Notes under the pieces: generated by a model | Seen by the model: the letters and a program-made list of their open reading frames with translations, nothing else | Database searches by the model: none | Told to the model about the DNA's origin: nothing | Shown here: one piece after another, positions 1 through 11,835 of the stretch | How the letters are laid out: each line of letters begins with the position of its first letter | Position numbering within the stretch: the first letter of the stretch is position 1 | Made by a program: the position numbers and the translations under genes | Source: Amaurobius ferox | Lineage: Eukaryota > Arthropoda > Arachnida > Araneae > Amaurobiidae | Length of the DNA: 64,000 nt | Direction of reading: 5' to 3' | Assembly: GCA_951213105.1 (NCBI GenBank) | Contig: OX578145.1 | Location: 13,546,707-13,610,706 of the forward strand

Positions 1-643
1 TCGAAAACTTTGAAAGAATGGATAACACTGTTTTTTGGAGCCGTAGCCTGTTTTTGGTTTTATTAGTTTTTTAGATATCCGCCTTAACGGTTTTATGAGT
101 GTTTTAAACTTTTTTCTTTACCCGCCGAGGCGGTTTTTTTAAAAAAATTTTTCGTTTTTAGTGTAATCGAAATTACTGTTTTTTAATATTTTTACATTTT
201 TATGTTTGCCCGCCGGGGCGGTGTTTATTTTATGGTGTTTCCACGACTTTAGAATACTGTACTTATACTGCGATCTACAAATAAGGGGGGGGAAGTTGTA
301 CATATAGCAAAGATTTTTGAGACTATTAATGTGTGATAGTGTACACTTATTACTATCCAGGCGTTTAATGCGGAGCAAATAGCTAGTGATTAGATTTCTA
401 AAAACTTGGTTGCTAAGGCAAGAAGAGAAATGTGGGAAGAATTTTACATTAAATTTAAATTGATGTCTCTTATCATAAATAGTAGTAGTGAAAGAGTTAC
501 AATGTATATCAATGGTGATGTCAAGATAATTTACAGATTTGGAAGGGTGGGATTCATTCGGTATTAATTCAAGATTGGATGGATATATATTAAGTGTGGG
601 TAAAGAAACGTGTGCAGTATGAAAACAAAGAAAAACATCATCA

Positions 644-721
<78 letters not shown>

Positions 722-2178
722 TTAATGATTTCAGCTTCTAGATATGCGTTTTAATGATAAAAATACTTTGAAACGTCTCATTTTAAGAAAGTGTAACAGT
801 TTTCTAAATAAAATACTTATATATATTCACAAAGTTATTTAAAAAAATATAATATATAGAAGTAGCTTTAAATTAGATTTCAAACAGGGGAGGCTAAGTT
901 TCTGAGCCTCAATGGACGCTACGCCACTGATAGGCACCCCCAAATTCAAATTTTCGAAAATCTAGAAGCTACACGGGTCGAATGAAATCAAAAACGAAAG
1001 TATGGCTCTAGTTGAATGATCGATCCTTTTGAAAAGGGCTTTTGAATGTTTTTTAATTATTCCTTTGAATCTTCAGTTCTAATTCGAAATTATTATTTTT
1101 TTTTGGCCGTAAGCTGAAACGGATCGAATGAGAACTAAAATCGATATTCTAGCTGCAATGGAAGTGCTCAATTATTAAACAAAGATGGTTTTGGATTTTT
1201 TTTTTATTATTACTTTTCACCGTCCCCCTTAATTTGAATTTTTGAAATTTTAGATTTTCCGTTAGTCCCGAAGTTGAGCCGCGTCAAATGATACGTATTC
1301 TCATACCAATATCCAGTAAGTAATTTGTGTTTTATGTATTTATTTATTTGCAAATTTTGCAAGAATGTTCTACATCGTTGGTCCAAATGAGCATGATCAC
1401 AGTATGACGCCCTTCATTTTGAAGAGCTTGAAAACTATTTCAATTTATACCAAGGTTGACAGTGTCTCCCCCCTCGGCGAAGGGGTAATTTCTCTCTAAG
1501 GGGCCTAATGACGTTACCAATACAAAACTTTCATCGCGGCTATTTTGCACTATAATGATTGAAACTGTTATGTTGATCATTGAGCCATAAATAGCCCTTT
1601 TTATGTATATTTATGTTAAGTTTTACACTATGCTGTACTGTTGAAAAAATATAAAATTTCGAAAAAGTATTAAAGTTTTTGCTCGAATTCTGAAAAAAAA
1701 ATCTAGCACTAGATAATTTTTTTTGTTGACAAACCTGGATAAAATGTTTAGTGAAAATACACTAATATTTGTGACATCTATCGTGTGCGCCAAATATCGA
1801 CCACAGACGGACATCACTCTAAAATAGTCAAAACGTATTCATGAGGTCCCAAAATATATTGGCATTAAAATATTGAAAACAAATTGTGAAAATAACACTA
1901 TCTCTATACTATATTTAGTGTGAGAAAGTAAAAATTAAGTGCAGTAAAGAGAAATACATTGGCAATACTTTCACAGTTAAACAAAGTACTGAAATATAAC
2001 TCTTTAGACTGGTTAAAGTACTAAAATATAACACATTATTTTCCCAATATGGGACGCGAAAGTACAAGATAAAAAGCTTTAATGCTTTGGAGGCTTTTTA
2101 TATTGTATTTTTATGTTCCTAATTGTGATAGCAAGGCTAGTAAAGTAATCATAATACGACTCATATTGCTTTCTTTAC
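1..2178. other. AT-rich gene-free stretch
   Basis: No coding region is supported. The sequence is AT-rich with long T runs. Short GC palindromes of the form CCGCC-N-GGCGG stand out near 123-135 and 209-221. A pure AT-type microsatellite occupies about 641-722. ORFs here are short and have no recognisable motif. Confidence 0.7.
641..722. repeat. (AT)n microsatellite
   Basis: Alternating A and T for about 80 bases, with a few G or AA interruptions. No further structure. Confidence 0.95.
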
Positions 2179-2323
2179 AATACATCGTAATGTATGTAAA
2201 GTACATCGTAATGTATGCAAAGTACATCGTAATGTATGTAAAGTACATTGTAGTGTATGTAACGTACATCGTAATGTATGTAAAGTACATCGTAATGTAT
2301 GTAAAGTACATCGTAAAGTATTC
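2179..2323 (+). repeat. 21 bp minisatellite, about 7 copies
   Basis: Tandem units of the type ACATCGTAATGTATGTAAAGT, 21 bases long. Because the period is a multiple of three, frames on both strands stay open and encode YIVMYVK-like repeats. I do not regard these ORFs as genes. Confidence 0.95.
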
Positions 2324-2409
2324 GAACCGTGTCGAAAATGGGAATTTGAATTTTTGACAAATGTATGCGTTTAGAGTACTCTACAATACAGAAAACCTAT
2401 TTTTAACTA

Positions 2410-3169
2410 CACTGCTGGCCATCCAAAATGCAACACCATGAAAGATAAGAGATATCAAAGCCAAATTTATTAGACAAAGAACATTAAGTACAAGGATGAA
2501 TTGATTGAAATACAGCCCCATTCGACTTGCGGAACACGAAGAAATCAGTATTTTGTGCAGCCGCCATGACTGACAATAACTGCTGCTACACGCCTCGGCA
2601 TTGAAAGAAAGCGACTTTGGAGTGTTCTTGGGGTATGTCAGTCCATACTGCTTCCACACGTTGCCAAACTTCATCTGTCGTAGCAGCTGGTGATGTTTTC
2701 TGGGCCAGTCGTTTGCCAATCATCGACCAGTCGCGTTCAATGGGCGACAGATCTGTAGAACGGGCAGGCCAAGGTATCAGTGGAACTTGGTGGGCACTGA
2801 AGAAATGCTGAATGATATGTGCCACGTGTGGTCTCGCATTGTCCTGCTGAAACTTGGCCGCAGGCAAGCCTTGAAAGTAAGGTAAGACAACAGGCTCCAA
2901 AACTTCAGAAATGTGGCGGTGGCTGTTGAGTGTACCGGCAATGCGTATTAGGGGGGCGGGTTGCGGGAGTAAAATCCAATGCCACCCCAAACCATAACGC
3001 CAGGTGAAGGACCGGTATGGCGATGCATAATGCAAGAGTGCGCTACTGGCGCACATTATTTGCATAAATTCTAATCATTTGTATGTCCTATCGAGGTTTA
3101 CGTATGGTGCAAATTTCATGCTTATTGGATGCTTCCTTCATGGTGTTGCATTTTGGATAGCCAGCAGTA
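2410..3169 (-). mobile_element. Tc1/mariner element, internally deleted, with TIRs
   Basis: The ends are inverted repeats of about 33 bases: the left arm 2410-2442 reads CACTGCTGGCCATCCAAAAT and onward, and the right arm 3137-3169 is its complement with two differences. A TA dinucleotide abuts each end (2408-2409 and 3170-3171), as expected for the family's TA target duplication. The interior is the C-terminal part of a transposase on the minus strand. At 760 bp it is about half the usual length of an autonomous element, so it is a non-autonomous derivative. Confidence 0.92.
2586..3065 (-). pseudogene. Tc1-like transposase C-terminal fragment
   Basis: The minus strand encodes MVWG, then RIAGTLNS, FQQDNARPHVA (the second catalytic Asp region) and PWPARSTDLSPIE (the catalytic Glu region), in the order known for Tc1/mariner DDE transposases. 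The N-terminal DNA-binding helix-turn-helix domain and the first catalytic Asp are absent, because the 5' half of the gene is deleted. The reading frame breaks in a C-rich run near 2950-2960, just after MVWG, and again near 2610, where the expected MPRRV tail continues in another frame. It cannot make an active enzyme. It lies wholly between the TIRs at 2410 and 3169. Confidence 0.9.
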
Positions 3170-3429
3170 TATATTTGTTTGTGTGTCTGTCTGTCTGTGT
3201 TTGTCTGTGCAATGTATCCATTCTAACAAAAACTATTCGACTACGTTTTACAAAATGTGGTAAATATTTCACCTGTAGATTACTCTGGTGTTGATTAGAT
3301 TTTGGTATAATTCGGAAAGAACCTGCATTTTATTTTTTCAAAACGGCCCCCCAAATCGTCAAATCTGAGATATATGACTAATTCTGAAGCATATTGATTA
3401 AATGCGCATTTGATGAGTAATTTTTAACG

Positions 3430-3520
3430 AAACAACGAATAAGACCAACCTCAGTGTACTCTAGAATGCACCATTTTCGAGATATTAAGGATTTGGGAAT
3501 TTTGAGGAGATGCCGACGTT
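3430..3520 (+). repeat. dispersed repeat, 'CTCGAGATA' family copy
   Basis: The motif of a CTCTAGAATG-like run followed by TTTTCGAGATATTAAG recurs near 33080-33120 and 33395-33430 and, inverted, near 34255-34285. The spacing of surrounding words (ACCAAC, then TACTCTAGA, then CGAGATA, then GGAATTTTGAG) is kept. It is an old interspersed repeat of unknown class with no coding capacity visible. Confidence 0.5.
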
Positions 3521-3959
3521 TTAAATTGCATTAAGTTATCTAGTGAAAAAGAATACGAATTAAAATGTAAATTGGATATAATATCATGCAGGTAGCCTTG
3601 TTCATTTGAGCAGTTAAGCTCAATTTGTTATATTATGAATGCGAATCTGTAAGAAAAGCCATGTACTGCCCACACCAGACTATTTTAGTTTCTGTTTTCA
3701 CACAAAATTAAATTTAATACTGCATGAAAAATAGGAATTTTGGCACATCCGATTAATTAATATATAAGCCTAGTTTGATTATAAAACAATGATTAAAAGT
3801 GTTATAGTGATTGTGACCTTCAGGGAATAATATTTTATGCATTTTATAAAACCCCTAAACACTTTGTTTAAAGTTTCTCAAAAATATTATGTATAACAGA
3901 AATTCAAAAATCTTCAACTGTACCTCTTTGAAATTGATTTTATTTTGTTATGCTTTATT

Positions 3960-4200
3960 TATTTGACATTCTGGTGTAAACCCTTTTACATACCACCTAA
4001 AGAATTAAATCAAAAGACGTAATACACTGTCTGTCCTTGAGTAAGAGCGATGTCGCCCAGTCTGTCTTTCCTTTCATTTATCTTCATTACCTCGGATTCT
4101 GACAGACGCTAGGCTACCTCTCATCGAAAATTCAATTACCTGCATTTGGAAATAATTGAAAGAAAATATAAAAAGAGATGAGATAGAAAATGCTGGTTAT
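3960..4200 (+). repeat. dispersed repeat, 'TCTGACAG' family copy 1
   Basis: Shares an ordered set of words with 6240-6430 and 37980-38230: a polypyrimidine tract, ATCTTCATTA or similar, GATTCTGACAG, then CTACCTCTCAT and CAATTA. The copies are diverged and AT-rich. The class is unknown. Confidence 0.55.
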
Positions 4201-5208
4201 CATTTTATGTTAGTTTAATAATCAATACATAATATTTGTGTAATGAGTTTTACATTTTTTTTAATTTTTAAATAATTGTATAAAAATTGCGTTATTGTTA
4301 GGAATACATTTGAATATAGAATAATTTAATATTCTAGAATTTTTTCTTGCCATTTAAAGTAAAAAATGAAATAAATAAATAAATAATTAAATGGTCAGAA
4401 CAGTCCGGCAAAGCAGGCGTTATAAGTCCTACTGCTCCGCAGCGAGGTGTAAGAGGATAAAACGATTATTAGATTATTAAAGCATTAATTCAATTCTGTC
4501 CCGTTGCTTGCAAAAGTTGCACCCAATTGTATTAGGTGTATCAGGGGACATATGTCTTGTAGGAGCCTGTCCTAATAACCTTTAACACATGAAATATATT
4601 TTTGGAAATCGCAAAATAATTTGAAGCATCGTGGACATTCCATTGGACCAACTATATAAAAAATTAGTAGGTCATTGACATATATCAATTGAAATAATAG
4701 TACCAAATGCCATTCGATTTGCTCAATTTTTTTAGAGGATTTTTTTAGAGATTTTTTTAGAGACCCTGATCACAGTCAGCTACACATACATCATTATAAA
4801 TGGTTGAACCGTATTAAAAATTCCACGAAACATATAAATATATCAAAATCGGAGGTTCCAAAATTGACCTATCATAATACTTTCTCTTACAAATTCTGTG
4901 TCTTGTAGGACACGTTATTATATATTTTTAGCTAGATATTACAATATGTATAAGTCGACAGTTATATATTATTAGTTTACTATAACATATTATTAGTTTA
5001 CTGCTATATGTATTACTGGTTTTTCACATTGTTTAGTTTACAAATTTATTTAAATTTTAGTTCACAAACTGTTAGACTTTATTAATTTCCCTACATACAT
5101 AGTATAATGTATAGGGAAGTATTGCGATGCGGTCGAAATAAGCCGAGTTTTTAACGAGTATATTTCAAGCATATTTGTACTCGAAATTAACATTTTTAAG
5201 GCGATGTC

Positions 5209-5233
5209 CAATATATATATATATATATATATA
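5209..5233. repeat. (TA)n microsatellite
   Basis: About 12 TA dinucleotides in a row. Confidence 0.95.
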
Positions 5234-5849
5234 GTGATACCTCACGAACAAATGGAGAGTTTCGAAAAAAATTTCATACGATTATTACAACCAATTAATA
5301 CAGACTATATTGATGGTTAAAACGATCAAAAGTATAAAAATTGCTGCAATTCTCGGATGAAGAAATTATGAAGAAATGAAAACCTTCAATACTGATAAGT
5401 AAATAATAATTTCATGCGTAATTTTCCATTAGAAAACGAAAAATATAGACTTTAGAACACCAGCGGGAACTGCTGTCGTGATATTACCTAAATTTTGAAT
5501 ATATTTTCGGAAAAATTATTAAAAAAAATCATAACCTTCAATACTATAAATAAATAATTATTTCATACACAATTTTTCATTAAAAATGACATAAACTTCA
5601 GAATACTGGCATGAACCGTTTATGAGATATTGCCGGTTTTTAAAGTGAATTTATAGAAAAAAAATACATAAAATTAAAATAAAAATAGTAAGTATCATCA
5701 GATCACTTAATAGTAAGTAACACTTTCCATATACAATATTGTCCAAGAATTCGCCAATAGTAATTAATTTCACGTGTTATTAATTAAATGCTATTTGCAT
5801 TTCCTTATATATTTTGTATGCGAATAAAAATGAGTCATTATATTTGAAC

Positions 5850-6045
5850 TAAATATGAACTTTTTGAACTATTAAAACTATTTGAACTATTGAACTATTT
5901 AAACTATTGAACCATTTGAACTAGTTGAACTATTCGACAATTTAAACTATTGAACTATTTGAACTATTCAACTATTTAAATTATTGAACATAATGAATAT
6001 TGAATTATTTGAACTATTTCAACTATATGAAACTATTTTAACTCA
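5850..6045 (+). repeat. degenerate GAACTATT tandem array
   Basis: Repeated words GAACTATT, TTGAACTATT and AAACTATTGAACTATT over about 190 bases. It is a short-period degenerate minisatellite. Confidence 0.9.
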
Positions 6046-6139
6046 TAAGCTGCCCATTTTAGTTTTTCTGATATTAATCGAAACCCAAAAACATTTTGTC
6101 GTGAAACTTGTACGCCCTAACTTTGCTGTGAAATAGTAA

Positions 6140-6440
6140 AGTCATTGATTGTATTATGTTGGAAAAGTCACGTTCTGCCCACATCAGATTTATTTTTTTA
6201 CATGTCACCTAATTCAGTAAATCAATACACCCAATTTTATCTCTTCCTTTAAGATAGAACTGGATCTATCGCCTTGTTTTTCGCCACATCTATCTTGATT
6301 ATCTGGGACTCTGACAGGACGTACTTTACGTCCTGAAAAAAAAAATCAATTGTCTCGATTACTGGATAATTAGAAGTCAAAATAGAAGGTGCAAAATGTA
6401 CGGAAGATAGGATGATCAACTATTGGTGTATTAAATTGGT
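6140..6440 (+). repeat. dispersed repeat, 'TCTGACAG' family copy 2
   Basis: Begins with a GAAAAGTCACGTTCTGCCCACATCAGAT block like that at 10530-10567 and, inverted, at 11836-11875. It continues into the polypyrimidine and CTCTGACAGG block shared with 3960-4200 and 37980-38230. These two blocks therefore belong to one larger repeat family. No ORF. Confidence 0.55.
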
Positions 6441-6946
6441 AAATGACGTTTTCGTTTAATGCGGTTAATGGGTTTTCCCTTTTTCTTTATATTAAACATT
6501 GCAAACACACTGTATTACGAAACAAAACGTATAGTTCTGAAATTTTACGTACTGATGTGAACTCGTATATGTGCAAGACGGATATAAAATATTGATTTAT
6601 AGCTTATTTTACTTTTCTCTCTATAAAAATTTTCGAACAGACTGCGCATTACGAATCGAAGCGTATTAACATATTGATTTATGACTTAGTTAATAATATT
6701 TTGCATTGCTAGTATAAGGAAAGAGTTAATGGATTGAATATATTTCCAACCTATCTGATTGGACGGTGGCAGAAATATCACAAACATGGCCAAGGACAAT
6801 GGCATGTTTTATTGTTTATTCTTATAAATATATCAATATATAGCAACTATTGTTGCCTTGAAGAATTATGATTAAAATATAATTACTATTGCAGTTAACA
6901 ATTATATATCTTACTGTTGATTCTTAAAAAATAATAACAGAAAGTA
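6441..6946. other. unannotated AT-rich DNA
   Basis: I see no gene, RNA gene or repeat structure that I can support here. Confidence 0.6.
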
Positions 6947-6960
6947 CTTTCGAAATCAAT

Positions 6961-7133
6961 GGTTGGTTGGTGTCGTGTCCCTAACATATTTATTAAGGAA
7001 GAATGAGTGCACTGCTTCTGTTTAGTCAAAGACCCGGGGCTCCTGGAGGTAGAAGTCTGACTTCTGCCCCAATACGACATCACAACACCCATGCCCGCAG
7101 ACGGGACTCGAACCCGCAATCTGGCAGCCGAGC
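6961..7133 (-). mobile_element. tRNA-derived SINE, 5'-truncated, with 14 bp TSD
   Basis: On the minus strand the element begins inside a tRNA-like region that includes a good Pol III B box (GGGTTCGAGTCCC). It continues through a GC-rich body (CTGACTTCTACCTCC, GGAGCCCCGGGTC) and ends in a CCAACCAACC tail. It is bounded by the direct repeat CTTTCGAAATCAAT at 6947-6960 and 7134-7147, a perfect 14 bp target-site duplication, which fixes both ends. The A box is missing. This family differs from the AAC-tailed SINE at 19454. Confidence 0.85.
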
Positions 7134-7147
7134 CTTTCGAAATCAAT

Positions 7148-9050
7148 TGTACTACGAAAACTATATGTTTAATTCGGTTGCATTTAAAACAGTGTGTGAT
7201 GTACAACCAGTTAAATTTTTAATTAAATATTTAGCTATTTATTCATTCTGTTCAAATTTATGTTCCTTACATTAGAAAATTCCACAAAAACAATCTTATT
7301 GCACCAGGAACGGAAATCGGAAATGCTGTACAGCTAAATTTAGAGACAAGGGGAGGGTGAACCTGCAATATGGTGAACAGGTGGTGTCCATTCGCGTAAC
7401 TCCAGGGATTGATGAGCGATAGCGGACGGAGCATAGGAGACGGAGTCCTCCAGTTTAATAAAACGTTCAAAACATCTTTTAAAGAGTAAAATAATAAATG
7501 AACAAACATTTTAAAATATCTACTGAGTATTTGATTTTAACTTTAATTTTGAATCATTATTTTACATCCAGGCATACATTTATTTTACATCCTGGTATAC
7601 AAATATTTTTCACTTTAATTCAAAGGCTGATGTAGGAATCAAAATGTGTACGATATAAGTAGATATAAATTGTATTTTACAATCATACAAAATGATCATT
7701 AAAAAGAAAATGACTGAAATGTAATGATGAAATATGAAAAGAAATTTACAAAAATATCAGCAAAATCAATTCTCAGATTATTTACATTTTTAAGGCGAAT
7801 GGGATTATACATTTCATTTAACTGCCTATGTGTATCGATGTACTTACTAGCAGAGTATCCGTTCTTTGAATAGGATGAGCTGACTTTGTCGTAGAAACTT
7901 AAATTGCAGATCTTCCAAAACATCAAACGGCACAGAACACCAGCGGCAAAACTCATTATAGAAAACGACATCTGAGAAATACGGTCATACCACTGGACTA
8001 TCCTACAAGTGTTCCACAGCTAACCTACAACTCGACTACCCTCTCAACCCATTTATGCGGGGTAAGCCCACACATATACGTCAGAGAACAACTTTTAGAT
8101 TTGCACAAACATTTCATCTGTACTGACATTCAGAATATACATATCGAAACTGAATCTCAAATCGTGTGCACTGCATCCCATACCTGGAAACCCAATTCTA
8201 CATATCAACATTTCAAAAAGATATTAAAAATTGTACACTGACAAAGTTCGCATATATATCAGGCCAAGAGAAATATATCAAACTTCCACCTATCTGTATT
8301 TATTTTGCTGCTCTCCTTGCTAGCAATAAAAAAATCGGATCCAACATTCAGACTTGTATAAATGCATTTTCATTACACAGCAGTTCTTGCTCCCTTCACG
8401 CTCAGCAATGGCGTTCATCCGTACGAAAACTCCATAACACCGAACAGTTTCTTGTACTCTAAAAGATCATACTACACTTTGCAGGTCAATCATTGAAAAA
8501 AGCTGTCAGCTCGACGTTATTCAGCTTAACATATCGTCATTTGTGACGTCACGGACCAGGAAGGATTTTGAAAGCGCAACCAACTTGCACAGATATTTTA
8601 AATTGTGCCATGCACATCTTCGCCAGTGACGTTCGAAGAGATTTAGTGACGTCGGTGGGTTGAATGAAAGTTCAAGTTAACAAGTGCGGTAAGAGATCTC
8701 TCCGAGAACAAAATGCATGATTTTACTATTCCTCTGACATCATATGCACAGCGCCAGGTAAAATAAAATAAGTCAGTCATGCCCGGGATGAAACATCTTT
8801 AACTTGTATATTCAGCTTAATTTAGCTTAATAGGATCTACAAGTCCCTATATCTCTGTCGTAGTTTTATCTCAAGTTTGCTCATTTTTAGTCAGAACTAC
8901 AGATATCACATGAGTGGTTGTTTTAAGACTTTTAGTACCTATCTCTACTTGAAGTCCTAGCAGCTACCTCATCATAGGTTTCTGTTTCGTGAATTTTTCT
9001 AGCCGACCTTCCGGTTTAACGAGACCGATTTGTTGATTTAAGACTATTTA
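7148..9050. other. no recognisable gene
   Basis: Short ORFs occur (for example 8166-8462 on +, 7699-7971 on -), but none has a motif, a plausible start context or matching splice sites. The base composition is slightly less AT-rich near 8500-8700 and 9100-9300. Confidence 0.5.
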
Positions 9051-9059
9051 CAAAATGCC

Positions 9060-9430
9060 TGTTAGCTCATTTCTAGCTGTTTGTTATCCGTACATTTGGA
9101 TAGAGAAGTAAGTCCCAACAACTTCCCACCAACTTTCCAGTAACTTCCTGATGAAGTCACTGGCCTTTCCAGATTGAATTACTTCATGAAGGTTCTCCCT
9201 TGATTCTCTATCCCTTCCACTAGTTGCCATAGCAAAAACTCAAGCACAACGTTTCACTAAAGTTCACGAATCACTAGGAACGTGAGCACTAATGGTGAGA
9301 GCAATAAGAGTCAGTATTCACCCCTCAAGATAGATGGGAGCCCATATTTAAGTCACGGCTCCGACTCTATGATCAGACTTTAACACAGCTTTAGTACAGG
9401 GGCAATTAAAATTAAACAATAATCCTCGGC
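9060..9430 (-). pseudogene. LINE 5' UTR and ORF1 start relic (inverted part)
   Basis: On the minus strand an ATGGCAACTAG start at about 9228 matches the ATGGCAACTGG start of the intact ORF1 at 14434. The DNA upstream of this ATG (about 9229-9385) shares words in the same order with the 5' UTR at 14435-14600: GTGCTCAC, a GGGCTCCC/GGGCTTCC block and the CCGACTCTA-GA-CAGACTT block. The predicted peptide starts MATSGRDRESRENLHEV and soon loses similarity. It is a decayed relative of the LINE at 12803-14696, in the opposite orientation to its neighbour 9480-9850. Confidence 0.55.
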
Positions 9431-9479
9431 TAAGCACCTATAAAAATTTCAACAACCGCAAAATATAACACTCAATCTT

Positions 9480-9850
9480 AACTATTTCCTGGGGAATCAG
9501 AAAAGGTGGAATACTAATTGAGATTAATTCCAATGAGGATTTAGATAGTCTGATAACAGCATCTTCAGAACAAGATATGTTACGTAACGAATATGGCATT
9601 GCTACATCTACTAAAAAACAGCTACAAATCGTCCTATATAATGCGGAGCAGGAATTTTCTAAGGAATTAGTAATTGAGAAACTAATTTATCAAAATCATG
9701 AGTAATTGATTCTGTTCAAATTAAGGTGTAAACTTATTTTCAAGGAAGAAGGGGTACCAATTGGGTACTTGCTGCTGACCAAAGAACTTTCAAAGTTTTG
9801 ATTGATAACCGCAAAGTTCATTGGGATGGTCAAGGGTACAAAAATTTGGT
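9480..9850 (+). pseudogene. LINE ORF1 internal relic
   Basis: The plus strand encodes GIRKGGILIEINSNEDLDSLI, then QLQIVLYNAEQEFSKELVIEKL, then further pieces in shifted frames (EEGVPIGYLLL, then LIDNRKVHWDG). These match, in order, residues about 163-280 of the intact ORF1 at 13322-14434 (IRKGGILVETSKSEDLDVLI, QLILYNIQDEYTKEDLIARI, RGGTNWILEV, ISLGWYKVNF). Stops and frame breaks show it is dead. It ends where the repeat arm beginning at 9851 starts. Confidence 0.75.
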
Positions 9851-10567
9851 ACAAAAATCAAAATCCGTGAATACTGGAAGCCTATTGTTTTTGAACGTAA
9901 TCGAATGTTCAGAAGCCACCTAAATTTTCGACTGAAATTTTGGAAAAATCGTCAAAAAATCAAAACATTTAAAAAGTTACACATATAGACATTTCTTATG
10001 TAATTTTTCCTTAGAAAACGATTGATATAAACTTTAGAAAGCTAACATGAACCGTTCTCGAGATATTGCACATTTTTCAAATAAATTTATCAAAAATTCC
10101 CATAAATTAAAAAAAATATATTAACTGTTGAGAAACATGTTCACATTTCATATGTAATATCATGCGATAAATTGGGTGACATCATTCTCGTGGTTCTAGC
10201 TTGTTCCATTCATGAGAAAAGATACTTTGAGTAATACTTTTGTATTTGAACGTCAATAATTATTTATTTGCTAATAACAACTTATTTCATAAGCATAACT
10301 TATTTCCCCATCCATAACGCTTGGCGAGATTTTGGCACCAAATTTGGCGGAACATTTTAAAATGTTGCCAAATTCACGAAAATCTCGCCAATTGGATAGA
10401 AATGACACTAAATCAATGAAAATGACGATAAATTGACGAAAATTCAATATTTTGGATAGAATATAAATATCTACTATAAGAAAAACCTATTTATTTTATT
10501 GTAAATGTAGTAAATCTATTGCATTATATAAGGAAAGTCATGTGTTGCCCACATCAGATTTTTTTTA
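9851..10567 (+). repeat. arm A of a 2.7 kb inverted repeat pair
   Basis: Complementary along its length to 11836-12541. Shared landmarks in order are ATCCGTGA-to-ATTGTTT, AACGTAATCGAATGTTCAG, ACATGAACCGTTCTCGAGAT, ATTCATGAGAAAAGATACTT, CTTGGCGAGATTTTGGC, and the end ATATAAGGAAAGTCATGTG followed by CCCACATCAGATTTTTT. The two arms are copies of one unclassified repeat in opposite orientation. A third copy lies at 47205-47925. No transposase is visible. Confidence 0.85.
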
Positions 10568-11835
10568 AATACATGTACGGGAAAAATATTGTCTGCATAA
10601 TACTATGTCTATGGAAGGTTTAACTGTGCTTTCTTAATTAGTATCTAGACAACCCTTGGTCATAGAAACTCGAAACATGAATTAATATTAAATGAAGTTA
10701 TTACAAGCATACCCACAAGATTTCATCGAATTCCGTTCAGTCGTTCTCTTGTGATAATGAGACAGACAAACTTATTTTCAATTTTGATACTACAGATTCA
10801 GTATATCGTTTATTGAAAAGATCGTTCTTCGTTCGTTTCGAAAGTATTATGAAGGGAAACTCTGCAATAATATTTGTAATCGCTAAGGAATCGATTTGTG
10901 TGAAAAAATGGCTCAAAATGGCGCTTCAATACTATTTAGTGAATGAAATAATTCGATTTTTTAAAATATCTCGACGAGGTGTTTCTTTTCGTGTATCAAG
11001 GTACCCCTGTGCCAAACTTCATGGCTATGGATTGCTTGGATATTACGCTTTGCAACAGACAAACTGGCAGACATCTTTCTTGATGTATTATAGAGACCAT
11101 AAAAGATTATGGAACGGTTTTAATTTATATATAATAGAAATTGTACACTTTCTTATTTTCGCTATCCGTGACCTGCTTTGGGATAACCTTATAGGGTAGG
11201 CACGGAACTTTGTGTCTTTCAAATCAACCATGCTTCAAAGCAGCTACAGCTATATGCATTGCCCACGATAGCAATGGGTACGTCGTAATAATATATATGT
11301 AATCCGATTGATGCAAGATAGTTAAAAATAGTCCAATATACAGTTTCGCTTCTATTTATATGTATAAAAGGGAAGAATTTTAACACTTAATCACAAATGA
11401 ATTATTAATGAGTAGATAATTAAATTATATGTTATGTCTTGTAAACTAAATATTTTATACACTAAGTATGTATTTCATCGTAAACACTAGAAGTAAGTAT
11501 ACGCATTTATGAGCTATCCTAGAAAGGCTGAAGCATGTAAAACTGAGTGCATGTAAAAATCCCATATTTTAAAAGACAAATGGATGTATGCAGTACATGA
11601 AAATAAGCCCTGTAAATAATGTAATGTATGATGATGATAATGTAATGTAGTACATGAAAAGAATGCCTGAAAATAATGTAATGTAGTACATGAAAAGAAT
11701 GCCTGAAAATAATGTAATGTAGTACAATATAAATAGTACAATGAAAACAATGCCATGACAATAATGTAATGTAGTAGTACATGAAAATAATGCTTGTACT
11801 GTGTGTTAAAAGTTTACAACTTCAACCTCTTCTAT
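10568..11835. other. spacer between the inverted repeat arms
   Basis: Contains a 128-codon plus-strand ORF at 10813-11199 with no recognisable domain. Its text resembles non-coding repeat sequence rather than a gene, and I do not call it. A 36 bp minisatellite lies at about 11590-11790. Confidence 0.5.
11590..11790 (+). repeat. 36 bp minisatellite
   Basis: Units of GTAGTACATGAAAAGAATGC followed by CTGAAAATAATGTAAT, present about five times with partial and diverged units at both edges. Confidence 0.9.

Larger units (their letters stand above)
3170..5829. other. AT-rich non-coding stretch with dispersed repeats
   Basis: No gene is supported. Segments near 3300-3560 and 3640-4200 resemble other parts of this window (see the repeat entries). 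A (TA)n run lies at 5209-5233. Segments near 5330-5700 resemble, at low similarity, the arms of the inverted repeat pair at 9851-12541. Confidence 0.6.

Noticed and set aside
2082..2360. ORFs reading YIVMYVK repeats
   Set aside because: Product of a 21 bp minisatellite, open on both strands.
7060..7160. Genuine tRNA gene on the minus strand
   Set aside because: The T-arm is good, but the 5' acceptor strand does not pair, and a TSD cuts through the would-be tRNA, so it is a SINE.
10813..11199. 128-codon ORF on the plus strand
   Set aside because: No domain, and it lies between arms of a non-coding repeat pair. The text resembles repeat DNA, and there are no splice or start features that favour a gene.
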